Shown piece by piece: positions 43,298-52,856 of a stretch of 54,845 nt of DNA (its first letter is position 1; every line of letters begins with the position of its first letter). Source of the DNA: Bacteroidota bacterium (GTDB taxonomy: Bacteria > Bacteroidota > Bacteroidia > Bacteroidales > F082); assembly GCA_024279935.1 (NCBI GenBank), contig JAJRQZ010000130.1:1-54845 (forward strand), given 5' to 3'. A program made the position numbers and the translations under genes. Under the pieces are notes generated by a model. The model was not told the DNA's origin and searched no databases. It saw nothing but the letters and a program-made list of their open reading frames with translations.

Positions 43298-46200
43298 ATG
43301 GCTGAAAGTAAAGGAAACTTCTTTGTGCACAGGCCGATAGTTGCAATAGTAATTGCAATTATAATCGTGATCGTAGGTATTGTGTCATTATTAGGCTTGC
43401 CCATTGAGCAATACCCTAATTTAACTCCCCCGATTGTTCAGGTAAGAGCCAATTATACCGGCGCCAATGCAGTAAGTGTCGAGGAAAGTGTTGCCACGCC
43501 CCTTGAGCAACAGATAAACGGCGTTGATAATATGATATATATGAAATCCACCAATGCCAACGACGGGAGCATGGTCATCGATATCTCGTTTGATGTGGGG
43601 ACCGATCCCGACATGAATACCGTCTTGGCTCAAAACAGGGTTTCGGCCGCCACGGCAAAACTTCCTGAACAGGTAAAGAAATTTGGCGTTACAACTGAAA
43701 AATCACTACCTAACATACTTATGCTCATAACACTAACTTCCGACGGTAGATATGACCAGAACTTTCTCGGAAACTATGCCCTTATCAATATCAAGGATCA
43801 ACTGGCCCGTGTTAAAGGCATAGGAAGGGTAAATGTCTTGGGTGCCGCCGACTATTCAATGAGAATATGGATTAAACCAGACCGCCTGGCGCAAATGGGC
43901 TTAACGGTTCCTGAAATATTAAATGCAATAAATCAACAAAACATAATAGTTCCGGGAGGAAGGTTTGGCGCAGAGCCGGCACCGGCAGGAACCGAGTTTA
44001 CCTATACTGTTCGATTGCCTGATAGATTCAACTCGCCCGAAGCCTTTGGCGACATTGTCGTTAGAACCACCGGTAACGGCTCACAGGTAAAGCTACGAGA
44101 CGTTGCTACTATTAACCTGGGTGTTGAAACATATAATGCATTCACTCGCCTAAACGGCGAAACATGCTCTATAATAGCACTTTACCAAGCACCTGGCTCT
44201 AATGCCGTTGAACTTGCATCCCAGGTTATTGAAGAAATGGAGGTTTTGAAAAAGAATTTCCCCGAAAGTGTAAAATATGATGTGTCGCTGGATTCAACTG
44301 CACCTATAACAGCAGGAATAAAAGATATTGTTGTTACATTAATCATTGCCATACTGCTGGTGGTACTGGTAGTTTTCATTTTTATCCAAGACTGGAGAGC
44401 CACGCTTATCCCAACAATGGCCATACCCGTTTCATTAATCGGGGCATTTATATTCTTCCCTATGTTGGGATTTACTATCAACGTTCTCTCGCTTCTCGGC
44501 CTAGTGCTTGCCATAGGTATTGTTGTTGACGATGCGATAGTGGTGGTGGAAGCCACACAGGTAAACATCGCTGCCGGCATGACGCCTAAAGAAGCAACTC
44601 TCGACGCCATGCGAAAAGTAACGGCGCCCGTTATTGCAACAACATTGGTTTTAGTTGCTGTTTTTATTCCCGTTGCCGGCATGGCAGGAATTACAGGCCG
44701 CCTGTATCAGCAGTTTGCCATCACCATAGTTGTCTCGGTGCTGGTATCGTCAGTTAATGCACTTTCGCTCTCCCCTGCCCTTTCGTCAATCTTATTGAAA
44801 GAGCCCAGGCCTTATAAAGGACCTTTGGGATGGTTTTTCGGCAAGTTTAACAAGATAATGGGCTCTACCACAGAATCATATATGAGCTTTACAGGAATTA
44901 TAACGCGCAAATTGAAAAGAGGCGTGATTTTTATCGTCGCTGTTACCATTGCTGCCGTTTTCTTCGGCAAAGCAGTGCCCGGTGGATTTATTCCTGAGGA
45001 AGACATGGGCTATTTCTTTGTGAATATGCAGCTCCCCAATGCGGCAAGCTTGCAAAGGTCCGATGTCGTCGCAAAAGATATCGAAGAAATCGTCCAGAAA
45101 ATCCCTGAAGTTAAATATATCACCACCGCAACGGGATTTAGTTTACTTTCAGGCGCAATGTCGTCTAATAATGGCTTTATGTTCGTAACCCTCAAAGATT
45201 GGGCCGACAGGGAATCAACTGCGAAAGAAGTTATTCAGAAAGTGAATATTCAATTGGCGATGCGGATAAAAGCGGCCCAGGCATTTGCTTTCGGGCCTCC
45301 GGCAATACCCGGGCTGGGAAACGGGTCAGGTTTCAGCATCATGATGCAAGACAAAGGCGGTAACACACCTGAATACCTTGCACAAAAGACTCATGAGTTT
45401 ATCCTTGCTGCCAACAAACGACCTGAGATCGGCAATGCGTTCACGACATTTCAGGCAGCAGTACCACAAAGATACCTCGATATCGACAAAGAAAAGGCAC
45501 TCAAGCTCGGTATTAACCTTGCTGACCTTTATACTACCATAGGCTCACTGATGGGTGGTGCTTACGTAAATGATTTCACCCGCTTCGGCCGGCTTTATAA
45601 AACTTATATACAGGCAGAGCCTGAATATCGTGTTGACGAAAGCAAGATAAGCAACTTCTTTGTTAAAAACAACAAAGGTAATATGGTCCCCCTGGCAACC
45701 CTGGCAACAGTAAGGAATATTTCGGGTCCCGACTACACCAACCGTTTTAATCTATTCCGTTCAGTAGAAGTTACCGGAAGCCCGGCACAAGGATATACAT
45801 CTGCCCAGGCAATGGCGGCACTTGAGGAAGTTGCTGATGAAACACTCCCACAGGATATGAGCTTTGCCTGGAATGCCATGTCGTTCCAGGAGAAAAAAGC
45901 ATCAGGGTCGCTTGGAATGATATTAACATTCTCGCTGGTATTTGTATTCCTTATCCTTGCGGCACAATACGAGAGCTGGTCTTTGCCCTTCAGCATTTTG
46001 CTCGGGACACCTTTTGCTATTTTCGGTGCTTTATTTGCCCTTTGGGCCGGACGATTGATCAGCCCTACATTCGAGAACAATATATTTGCACAGGTTTCAT
46101 TTGTTATGCTCATTGGTATGGCAGCCAAAAATGCAATCCTTATTGTTGAGTTTGCCAACGATGAGTTCAAAAAAGGTGTTTCGCTCACCGAAGCCGCACT

Positions 46201-46477
46201 TGCGGCAGCCAAATCGCGTTTCCGGCCTATCCTTATGACGGCATTCTCCTTTATATTCGGAATATTCCCTCTTGTTGTTGCTTCCGGCTCAGGCGCCGAA
46301 GCACGCAAAGTAATGGGGATGGCCTTATTGGGAGGTATGACCCTGGCAACTCTTCTGGGTATTTTCTTCTACCCCATGCTCTTCATCCTAATCGGCAAGC
46401 TAGCCGGCTACGAGAAAAAAAGAGATAAATTGGTTCAACTGAACGTTGAAACCGGGGATGAAAACAATAATAATTAA
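43298..46477 (+). CDS. RND multidrug efflux pump, AcrB/HAE1 type
   Basis: 1059 residues from the ATG at 43298; the frame is open 14 codons earlier. Twelve hydrophobic segments and two large periplasmic loops are visible. Segments such as GLPIEQYPNLTPPIVQVRANYTGA and GIVVDDAIVVVEA, the latter with the proton-relay Asp pair (VDDA) in TM4, are typical of AcrB/MexB. The C-terminal KNAILIVEFANDEF segment of TM10 carries the relay-associated Lys. It exports drugs or solvents by proton antiport. A link to tolerance of aromatics or metals is plausible only by context. Confidence 0.93.
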   Translation: MAESKGNFFVHRPIVAIVIAIIIVIVGIVSLLGLPIEQYPNLTPPIVQVRANYTGANAVSVEESVATPLEQQINGVDNMIYMKSTNANDGSMVIDISFDVGTDPDMNTVLAQNRVSAATAKLPEQVKKFGVTTEKSLPNILMLITLTSDGRYDQNFLGNYALINIKDQLARVKGIGRVNVLGAADYSMRIWIKPDRLAQMGLTVPEILNAINQQNIIVPGGRFGAEPAPAGTEFTYTVRLPDRFNSPEAFGDIVVRTTGNGSQVKLRDVATINLGVETYNAFTRLNGETCSIIALYQAPGSNAVELASQVIEEMEVLKKNFPESVKYDVSLDSTAPITAGIKDIVVTLIIAILLVVLVVFIFIQDWRATLIPTMAIPVSLIGAFIFFPMLGFTINVLSLLGLVLAIGIVVDDAIVVVEATQVNIAAGMTPKEATLDAMRKVTAPVIATTLVLVAVFIPVAGMAGITGRLYQQFAITIVVSVLVSSVNALSLSPALSSILLKEPRPYKGPLGWFFGKFNKIMGSTTESYMSFTGIITRKLKRGVIFIVAVTIAAVFFGKAVPGGFIPEEDMGYFFVNMQLPNAASLQRSDVVAKDIEEIVQKIPEVKYITTATGFSLLSGAMSSNNGFMFVTLKDWADRESTAKEVIQKVNIQLAMRIKAAQAFAFGPPAIPGLGNGSGFSIMMQDKGGNTPEYLAQKTHEFILAANKRPEIGNAFTTFQAAVPQRYLDIDKEKALKLGINLADLYTTIGSLMGGAYVNDFTRFGRLYKTYIQAEPEYRVDESKISNFFVKNNKGNMVPLATLATVRNISGPDYTNRFNLFRSVEVTGSPAQGYTSAQAMAALEEVADETLPQDMSFAWNAMSFQEKKASGSLGMILTFSLVFVFLILAAQYESWSLPFSILLGTPFAIFGALFALWAGRLISPTFENNIFAQVSFVMLIGMAAKNAILIVEFANDEFKKGVSLTEAALAAAKSRFRPILMTAFSFIFGIFPLVVASGSGAEARKVMGMALLGGMTLATLLGIFFYPMLFILIGKLAGYEKKRDKLVQLNVETGDENNNN

Positions 46478-47883
46478 TGATCATGAAAAAACTAGTAATA
46501 TATATATCGGGAATCGTATTATTTATATCAAGCTGTACGCTCGGACCCGATTTTCAGCGCCCGGAATATGCGGGCGAGAATATTTTCCGCTTCGACAGTA
46601 TAGCGGCCGACACCATTGTCAACTTGCGTTGGTGGGAGCTGTTCAACGATCCCCAACTGGCTCTTTTGATAAATGAAGCCATGGATAACAACAAAGATGT
46701 ACTGATAGCTGCGGCACGAATAGAAGCAGCGAAAGCCAATCTCGGCTTCACCGAGGCCGACCAATATCCGTCTTTTGGCGTTTCCGCCAACGCAGGCGGC
46801 GGCAACTTTGGCGCAGGCATGCTGCAAAGCTCGAACATAAGTTCTTTTTCAGCCTATCCGGAAATGTATTGGGAAATAGGGTTCTGGGGGAAATACCGAA
46901 GGCTCAACGAATCGGCCAGAGCCGAGTTATTGGCCTCGGAATATGGAATGCGCACAGTACAAATAAGTTTAATCTCTGCAGTTGCATCAACATATTTTAC
47001 TCTTCTCGAATTTCAAGAAAAACTTGAGATATCAAAAAAAACCCTAGCCTCCCGCGATAGCGGACTCGTAATCATACAGGCCAGGTACGATTATGGCATT
47101 GTTCCCGAACTGGACTTAAACCAGGCTCAAATTCAAAAAGCCATCTCGCAAGCCTCAGTACCTGTGTATGAGAGGGCTATAGCCCAAACAGAAAACACCT
47201 TGAGCCTTTTGCTTGGCGGAAACCCAAAAGGCTTTATAACAAATACAGCCCTGTCAGAGCAACACCTGCCTCCTAAGATCCCTGAAGGCCTGCCATCGCA
47301 ACTACTATTGCGCCGCCCCGATATAAGGCAAGCAGAGGCCCTGTATGCCGCTCAAAATGCAAGAATAGGCGCCGCCCAGGCAATGCGCTGGCCTTCGTTG
47401 AACGTAACGGGCTTGCTTGGGTATGCCAGCAACGACCTCTTGAACATAACAACTGGTGGACTTGCCTGGTCGGCAGCCGGTAGCTTAACAGGTCCCCTAT
47501 TTAATTTCGGCAAGAACAAACGCCGTGTTGAAATAGAAAAACACAATACAGAAGTTGCTCTGCGCCAATATGAGAATACGGCACTTCAGGCATTCAGGGA
47601 AGTCGCTGATGCCCTTATTGCGATAAAGACATTAAAAGCCGAATTGGAAGCCAACAAACTGCGGAATATGGCAGCTATAAACGCTGAAAAACTTTCTGAT
47701 CAAAGATACGATAAAGGTCAAACCTCATATCTGGAAGTCCTTGAAGGTCAGAGGCAATCTTTCGACGCTCAACTGAAATACACTCAAACACAAAGAGAGT
47801 TGCTAAATGCCCATATCTTACTTTACAAAGCACTTGGGGGCGGATGGATATCGGCTCAGGAAGAAGCATCTGACAATCCTTAG
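46477..47883 (+). CDS. Outer-membrane efflux channel, TolC/NodT family lipoprotein
   Basis: About 468 residues. The start ATG overlaps the pump stop (TAATG); a second ATG two codons later (46483) is equally possible. The lipobox is ISSC (C18 from the second start), followed by GPDFQRPEY, typical of OprM/NodT. Two outer-membrane-factor repeats are seen, with long helices and the LLRRPDIRQAEALYAAQNARIGAA signature near residue 290. It completes the tripartite pump and is last in its operon. Confidence 0.92.
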   Translation: MIMKKLVIYISGIVLFISSCTLGPDFQRPEYAGENIFRFDSIAADTIVNLRWWELFNDPQLALLINEAMDNNKDVLIAAARIEAAKANLGFTEADQYPSFGVSANAGGGNFGAGMLQSSNISSFSAYPEMYWEIGFWGKYRRLNESARAELLASEYGMRTVQISLISAVASTYFTLLEFQEKLEISKKTLASRDSGLVIIQARYDYGIVPELDLNQAQIQKAISQASVPVYERAIAQTENTLSLLLGGNPKGFITNTALSEQHLPPKIPEGLPSQLLLRRPDIRQAEALYAAQNARIGAAQAMRWPSLNVTGLLGYASNDLLNITTGGLAWSAAGSLTGPLFNFGKNKRRVEIEKHNTEVALRQYENTALQAFREVADALIAIKTLKAELEANKLRNMAAINAEKLSDQRYDKGQTSYLEVLEGQRQSFDAQLKYTQTQRELLNAHILLYKALGGGWISAQEEASDNP

Positions 47884-48152
47884 GCCTTTGAAGTTAAAGC
47901 AAGGAAAAGAGAACTCCCGTTGCCTGCGAAATGGCAGATGCAACTTGAAGTAATATATATTTTCAGCTAGTTATTAGAGTATTTGTTATCAGGATATAAA
48001 ACCCTAATGACTTGAAGCTTTCCGTTTATCCACCAGGAGTATTTTTACAGTTGCGGACAAGAACATCAAACTCATCTTGCAATTTATCCAGTTGAGCTAG
48101 ACGTTTTTAACAAAATGCTTAAGGTTTAAAGGGTTCGTTATGATTTTTTGCT
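47884..48152. other. Intergenic region with a short minus-strand coding-like remnant
   Basis: No complete gene. On the minus strand, 48026-48106 hold 26 open codons ending in TAA with coding-like composition (AQLDKLQDEFDVL), between two stops. It has no start and may be the tail of a lost gene; a type I restriction specificity or similar coiled-coil protein is only a guess. No terminator with a good stem was seen. Confidence 0.25.
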
Positions 48153-48160
48153 CTATTTTT
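48153..48160 (+). promoter_or_regulatory. -7 promoter element upstream of the leuC-like gene
   Basis: TATTTTTG is an exact TAnnTTTG match, 42 bases before the ATG at 48203. Because it lies downstream of the first ATG of the open frame (48140), it argues for the start at 48203. Confidence 0.5.
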
Positions 48161-48202
48161 GGGCCTTGGAAATTTTTATTGAACGAGAAAAGAAAAATCC
48201 TT

Positions 48203-49555
48203 ATGAATATAATTGAAAAGATAATAGCTTCCCATTCAGGTAACAAGTCCGTTAAACCGGGAGAAATTGCAGACATATCGATTGATGCAAGAGTTGCAAG
48301 GGATTTCGGGGGCCCCAATGTTGTTAAGACCCTGGAGGAAAAAAACCTCAGCATCGACGATGTAAACAAGACATTTTTCACTTTCGACACCAATCCAACC
48401 GGAAGTGATCAGAAATATGCCGTAAACCAGCATATTGTAAGAGTTTTTGCACGCAAGCACGGCATTAAGGTTTTCGACATCAACAACGGTATAGGTACAC
48501 ATACATTATTTGCCAATGGCCTGGCCTGGCCCGGAAGCACTGCCGTAACAACCGATTCGCATGCAAATATCCTGGGAGCCATCGGCGCCTTCGGTCAGGG
48601 AATGGGCGACAAGGACATTACCGCTGCTTTTCATAAAGGAAAAATCTGGTTTAAAGTCCCCGAATCTGTAAAACTGGAATTTATAGGTGAGCGACCTTCA
48701 GGTATTTACGCCAAAGATATAGTGCTGAATTTGCTCAACCGATTCGGCGCCAACAGCTTGCTCGGAAAATCAGTTGAATTTTACGGTAAGGCCATCAACA
48801 AGCTCACACTGGATGAGAGGATTACCATAGCCTCCATGGGAACGGAAATGGGAGCCATTATCCTGCTGTTCCCCCCAAACCAGGAGGTGATGGATTATTG
48901 CGAGCAAAGAACAGGACGTAAATTAAATAATATTGAAGCCGACAAAGATGCGGTTTATTCAGAGACCCATCAGATAGACATAAGCAAATTCGTGAATATG
49001 GTTAGTCGCCCGGGCAAACCCCATGATACCGTTGATATCAGATCGGAAAAACGCGTCCGTATCTACTCGGCCTTTATCGGAAGTTGCACCAACGGGCGCA
49101 TGGAGGACATGAGGGCAGCAGCCCGCATACTGAAAGGACGTAAGCTTGCACCGGGGGTAGTTCTCAAAATAGTCCCTACGACCGACGAGATCTGGCAACA
49201 ATGCCTTGATGAAGGAATCATAAAGACATTTAAAAATGCCGGCGCATTATTTTCCAATGCCGGTTGTGCCGGATGCGCTGCCGGGCAAGTAGGGCAAAAC
49301 GGCCCGGGAGAAATAACTATTTCCACAGGCAACAGGAACTTCCCCGGAAAGCAGGGAAAAGGCTCCGTTTACCTTGCCTCGCCCGCCAGCGTCGCCGCTT
49401 CTGCAATAGCAGGATATATTACCTCTGAAGATGATATACCGGACCATGCCGCCGTTTTTGATTTTATTTCCGATGAGGTTGAAAATATTGATATAAAGCA
49501 CGACTCAGCGGAACATCCAAAAAAAATACGGAAATACAGGGCAGGGTCTGGATGA
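48203..49555 (+). CDS. Aconitase-family dehydratase large subunit (LeuC-like)
   Basis: 450 residues. Fe-S cluster ligands are in IGSCTNG near residue 297 and GCAGC near 354. Other signatures are SHSGNKSVKPGEIADI near 10, TDSHANILGAIGAFGQG near 120, and AAARILKGRK. These are shared by 3-isopropylmalate dehydratase, homoaconitase and short aconitases. No leucine-pathway genes are adjacent, so the substrate may be citrate or aconitate, homocitrate or isopropylmalate. The end of the gene contains an A8 run at 49519-49526 reading A_AAA_AAA in frame. A -1 shift there enters the frame of the small subunit, so the two may be made as one chain of about 601 residues. Confidence 0.85.
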   Translation: MNIIEKIIASHSGNKSVKPGEIADISIDARVARDFGGPNVVKTLEEKNLSIDDVNKTFFTFDTNPTGSDQKYAVNQHIVRVFARKHGIKVFDINNGIGTHTLFANGLAWPGSTAVTTDSHANILGAIGAFGQGMGDKDITAAFHKGKIWFKVPESVKLEFIGERPSGIYAKDIVLNLLNRFGANSLLGKSVEFYGKAINKLTLDERITIASMGTEMGAIILLFPPNQEVMDYCEQRTGRKLNNIEADKDAVYSETHQIDISKFVNMVSRPGKPHDTVDIRSEKRVRIYSAFIGSCTNGRMEDMRAAARILKGRKLAPGVVLKIVPTTDEIWQQCLDEGIIKTFKNAGALFSNAGCAGCAAGQVGQNGPGEITISTGNRNFPGKQGKGSVYLASPASVAASAIAGYITSEDDIPDHAAVFDFISDEVENIDIKHDSAEHPKKIRKYRAGSG

Positions 49556-50007
49556 TCATGGAAGATAATATCGATACCGACATGATATACCATAACAGGT
49601 ATCTGCAGATTACTGACCCCCTTGAGATGGGACAATACATTTTCGACAACCTGGAAGGTTATGAGGATTTTGCAAAAAAAGCCAAACCTGGGGATATAGT
49701 ATTTACGGGTAAGAACTTTGGTGCGGGAAGTTCCCGCCAACAAGCCGTTGACGGTTTTAAAACCCTTGGTATCCAGGCTATTGTAGCCGAAAGTTTTGGT
49801 GCTATCTACGAGCGTAACGCTATTAACGCCGCTTTCCCTATCCTTACTTATCACGATTTGTCGTCTTTGGACTTAAAGGACGGCGATACGGTTAAAATTG
49901 ATTTGGTATCAGGTAAGCTGACGAATATTAGCAATAATAATAAAACTATTATCGAAGCATTTTCTGAGGTTCAAATGGAAATTTATAATAACAACGGATT
50001 ATTTTAG
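49552..50007 (+). CDS. Aconitase-family dehydratase small subunit (LeuD-like)
   Basis: 151 residues from the ATG at 49552 (a second ATG is at 49558). The swivel-domain signatures DNIDTDMIY, NFGAGSSRQQAV and FGAIYERNAINAAFP are clear. The frame is open about 20 codons upstream and encodes a family-like GRVW before the first ATG, but no start codon lies there. The annotated start therefore trims the conserved N-terminus. This supports either a LeuC-LeuD fusion broken by one missing A, or a -1 frameshift at the A8 run. It overlaps the large-subunit gene by 4 bp (ATGA). Confidence 0.82.
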   Translation: MIMEDNIDTDMIYHNRYLQITDPLEMGQYIFDNLEGYEDFAKKAKPGDIVFTGKNFGAGSSRQQAVDGFKTLGIQAIVAESFGAIYERNAINAAFPILTYHDLSSLDLKDGDTVKIDLVSGKLTNISNNNKTIIEAFSEVQMEIYNNNGLF

Positions 50008-50049
50008 GCATAAGATCACATTATATGCCCAAAATATCTATAGTTCGGA

Positions 50050-50199
50050 CTAAAGGTTATAATTCGGTTTTCTTTTTTCGACAAAAGCCGTAATCCCCTC
50101 AATACCATCAGGATGAGCCACGCAATTGACCAGGGGCCTGATGATTTTTTCCCATCTTGGCCTCAACAGTGCTCTCAAAAGGAACTGTTTATCAATACT
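50050..50199 (-). pseudogene. Enoyl-CoA hydratase C-terminal remnant
   Basis: On the minus strand 49 codons are open and end in TAG (50050-50052). The translation ends PDGIEGITAFVEKRKPNYNL, closely like the C-terminus of enoyl-CoA hydratases (EGI.AF.EKRKP). A stop precedes it, and it overlaps the 3' end of truA by 8 bp in another frame. It is a broken tail, not a full gene. It may mark a deletion that fused truA to the end of a former crotonase gene. Confidence 0.65.
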
Positions 50200-50923
50200 T
50201 TACGCTAAATAAAAAAAGCCCTTTTGCCGGCACCGAAAAGCCAGCGCAATTTCTGTTTTTCTTTTCTATCACTCCTTTAAACTCAGTGAGGCATAGCTTT
50301 TCGGTTCCCACCTCCAATAAGGTGCCTACTATTGCCCTGACCATATTTCTCAAAAACCTATCCGATGTAATCGTAAATACGAGCAGGTTGTTTACCAGCT
50401 CCCAATGCGCATAACTCACATTGCAGTTATTGGTAGCCGTTTGCGTATGCGATTTCGAGAAGGAAGTAAAATCAGTATATTCATAAAGGATTTTTGCAGC
50501 CTCGTTCATTTTGTAAACATCAAGTTCCGGGAAATACTGATATGAATACTTGTCGTTGAACGGGTTTTTTCTTCTTGAGATATAATATTTATAGGTACGG
50601 CTTTTTGCGCTGAAACGGGCATGCATATTATTGTCAACAGCATATAGATCGTAAACTGCTATTGAATTTGGCAGAAAAGCATTTAACTTATAAACGAAAC
50701 CATCAATGTTCTCCACATGCTTGCTTATCTCGAAATGGGCATAAAACTCCCTGGCATGAACACCGGTGTCGGTTCGTCCGCAACCAATAACTTGCAGGTC
50801 CTCTTTCAGCATCAGGCTAATTTTTTCAGTAATCTCAGCCTGGACAGTATGCGCGTTTTCCTGAACCTGCCAGCCATGAAAGGCTGAGCCATCATAGGCA
50901 AGTCGTAAAAAATATCTTTTCAT
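50192..50923 (-). CDS. truA: tRNA pseudouridine(38-40) synthase TruA
   Basis: 243 residues. The N-terminal YDGSAFHGWQ and the catalytic Asp in GRTDTGVHA (D52) identify TruA. The C-terminal FLRNMVRAIVGTLLEVG segment is also conserved. It makes pseudouridine at positions 38-40 of tRNA anticodon arms. It is a housekeeping gene, full length, on the minus strand with a remnant of another gene at its 3' end. Confidence 0.95.
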   Translation of the reverse strand: MKRYFLRLAYDGSAFHGWQVQENAHTVQAEITEKISLMLKEDLQVIGCGRTDTGVHAREFYAHFEISKHVENIDGFVYKLNAFLPNSIAVYDLYAVDNNMHARFSAKSRTYKYYISRRKNPFNDKYSYQYFPELDVYKMNEAAKILYEYTDFTSFSKSHTQTATNNCNVSYAHWELVNNLLVFTITSDRFLRNMVRAIVGTLLEVGTEKLCLTEFKGVIEKKNRNCAGFSVPAKGLFLFSVKY

Positions 50924-51011
50924 AGGCTTTTAAAAAAAACAAAAATACATGATTTTTCCATGATAGCATTCAAAAACAATATTTGGATTTTTCTATTAGT
51001 AGAAAAACTAT

Positions 51012-51182
51012 TTGTTACTACTCAGCAGTAGAGAAAAATGTTAACTCATTGGTTACCTATCCGTTTTGTCACAATTTTTGTTTGAAAAACACAAAATTTC
51101 CGCCAAAACTACTGAATATAACCCCACGCTGAAGCATGGGGCTATTGATAATCAACTTGATAAACCTGATGAGTAGTAACAA
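51012..51182. repeat. Inverted-repeat element near truA, possible MITE
   Basis: Arms TTGTTACTACTCAGCAG (51012-51028) and CTGATGAGTAGTAACAA (51166-51182) are complementary with one mismatch; flanking AT-rich bases pair partly as well. Inside at about 51122-51141 is a CCCCACGC-TGAA-GCATGGGG hairpin with one mismatch, like the structured ends of IS200/IS605-type elements. No open frame is present. It may be a small non-autonomous element or a palindromic repeat family. Confidence 0.45.
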
Positions 51183-51212
51183 CTATTTTCATTGAAAAGA
51201 TGAAAAGCAACA

Positions 51213-52799
51213 TCATTCCTTTGCAACAACAAATTTCTCCGTTTGCAGCAGTTTTCCTTTTTCGTAAAGTGAAATTATATAAATACCGTTTTTCAGACCG
51301 CTCAAATTTAAGTTGTATTTTGCAATGCCGGGCGGTAGTTTTTCATACATCACTTCACTTCCGTTTATATCGTTTATGCGTATTTCGCGTTCCTGCCATC
51401 TTACTATGTTAATTCTGATATTCAATTTATCTCGAACAGGATTTGGAAAAATACTCATTGGCTTTAATATATTCCACAAATGCTCAAGGTTTATAACTAC
51501 GGTTGTGTCGAGTGGTATGGTGTCGTTGGTTATGGGGTATGGGCAGAGTGAATCGTAAGTAAATTGTTGAGTATATAAAGTGTCGTACTCAAGATTTGAC
51601 TGTAGTTTCCAAAATGAGGAAGCCCAAATATCCTCATCAGGATAAATAGAACGAAAACCTACTGCAACATATTTGTTGTCGTTTGTTATAACAGTACCCA
51701 TTGGCCAATAGTAAACAAGACTATCACTTAAGATTTTTCTATGAATAATATTCAAGGAACTATCGAGTTCGTAAACATAAGTATAAAGGCTATCAGTAGT
51801 TGTTTTCCATCCAGCGAATACAAAAATAGTTGTATCGTTTAAACATTTTGTATCATGAGCAAAACCCATAAGCAGACTGTCTGATATTGTAAAAATATCT
51901 TTCATAATGTATGATTGACCATAAGAATTAACTTTATAAACAATGGGAGCCCTTAGGTAACCGGCATTTTTATGATTTCCGCCACTGTATATATTTCCCT
52001 GAGAATCGGTATCACCAAACATCGGTTGTCCTACATGAAGTGAATCGGAGGTGCCATTTATTACATAATGCCATATTTCATTTCCTGCAGTATCCACCTT
52101 TATAAACATAGGCTGCTGTGAGTATGTTTCATAATATCCGTTATAAGTTCCTGTAATAATAAAATTTCCATCATCCGATTTGACAAAGTCACTGGTGGTT
52201 TCATTATTATTTATCTCGGGATTCCAGTTTGCATATAGTTTTTGCCATAAAACTTCACCGTTTTCTGATAACTTAAAAAGCCAAACCCTTTTTGTAGGGT
52301 CATCATTTATTCCCCACTGACCTATAAGGGTTATAAAACTGCCATCTTCAAGTTCATAAACAGAATTATTAATTTGCGGCCCCTCACTTTCAATATAAGT
52401 GTTCCATTCCAACTCGCCACAAGCATTTAACTTCATGATAAAAACATCACCACCATCCCAGTCGGAGCCTGAAAAAACTCCAGAGAGTATATATCCTCCG
52501 TCATTTGTTTGATTTACATAATGCAGGTTGGTTACGGCAGGTGGGGGGTTCATCCCTATATATTTCTCCCATAAGAGATTGCCATTGACATCTAATTTTT
52601 TTAATATTCCATAGCCAAGATAATAAGGGTCAACTTCTGTGGTTTTCCATCCTGCTAAAGCAAAACCGTTGTCATAAGTATTTTGAATATCGTAAATACT
52701 GTATCCACTGAAAATTTTAGGCCAAATAGTATCCTGCCCAATAGTATTTAAGGATACTGAAAAAACCAAAAAGAAAATAATGTATTGTAGACGTTTCAT
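51213..52799 (-). CDS. Secreted protein with T9SS C-terminal sorting domain
   Basis: 528 residues from the ATG at 52799; a longer frame has no good start. A signal peptide (about 21 residues, ending IGQ) is followed by repeated segments with DGGY/DGGF, GD.FI.K and W-rich strands, like beta-propeller repeat proteins of unknown function. The last about 75 residues (SIFPNPVRDKLNIRI, GIYIISLYEKGKLLQTEKFVV) form a T9SS type A sorting domain. It should be exported to the surface. Function unknown; adjacent on the same strand to another T9SS protein. Confidence 0.75.
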   Translation of the reverse strand: MKRLQYIIFFLVFSVSLNTIGQDTIWPKIFSGYSIYDIQNTYDNGFALAGWKTTEVDPYYLGYGILKKLDVNGNLLWEKYIGMNPPPAVTNLHYVNQTNDGGYILSGVFSGSDWDGGDVFIMKLNACGELEWNTYIESEGPQINNSVYELEDGSFITLIGQWGINDDPTKRVWLFKLSENGEVLWQKLYANWNPEINNNETTSDFVKSDDGNFIITGTYNGYYETYSQQPMFIKVDTAGNEIWHYVINGTSDSLHVGQPMFGDTDSQGNIYSGGNHKNAGYLRAPIVYKVNSYGQSYIMKDIFTISDSLLMGFAHDTKCLNDTTIFVFAGWKTTTDSLYTYVYELDSSLNIIHRKILSDSLVYYWPMGTVITNDNKYVAVGFRSIYPDEDIWASSFWKLQSNLEYDTLYTQQFTYDSLCPYPITNDTIPLDTTVVINLEHLWNILKPMSIFPNPVRDKLNIRINIVRWQEREIRINDINGSEVMYEKLPPGIAKYNLNLSGLKNGIYIISLYEKGKLLQTEKFVVAKE

Positions 52800-52856
52800 T
52801 TTTCTAAAGTAAAAAACTCCGTTGGAAATATCCAACGGAGTATGAATTATTTAAAT

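Noticed and set aside
48088-48103. tRNA-like string CCAGTTGAGCTAGACG
   Set aside because: It recalls a D-arm, but no acceptor stem, anticodon arm or T-loop could be built around it.
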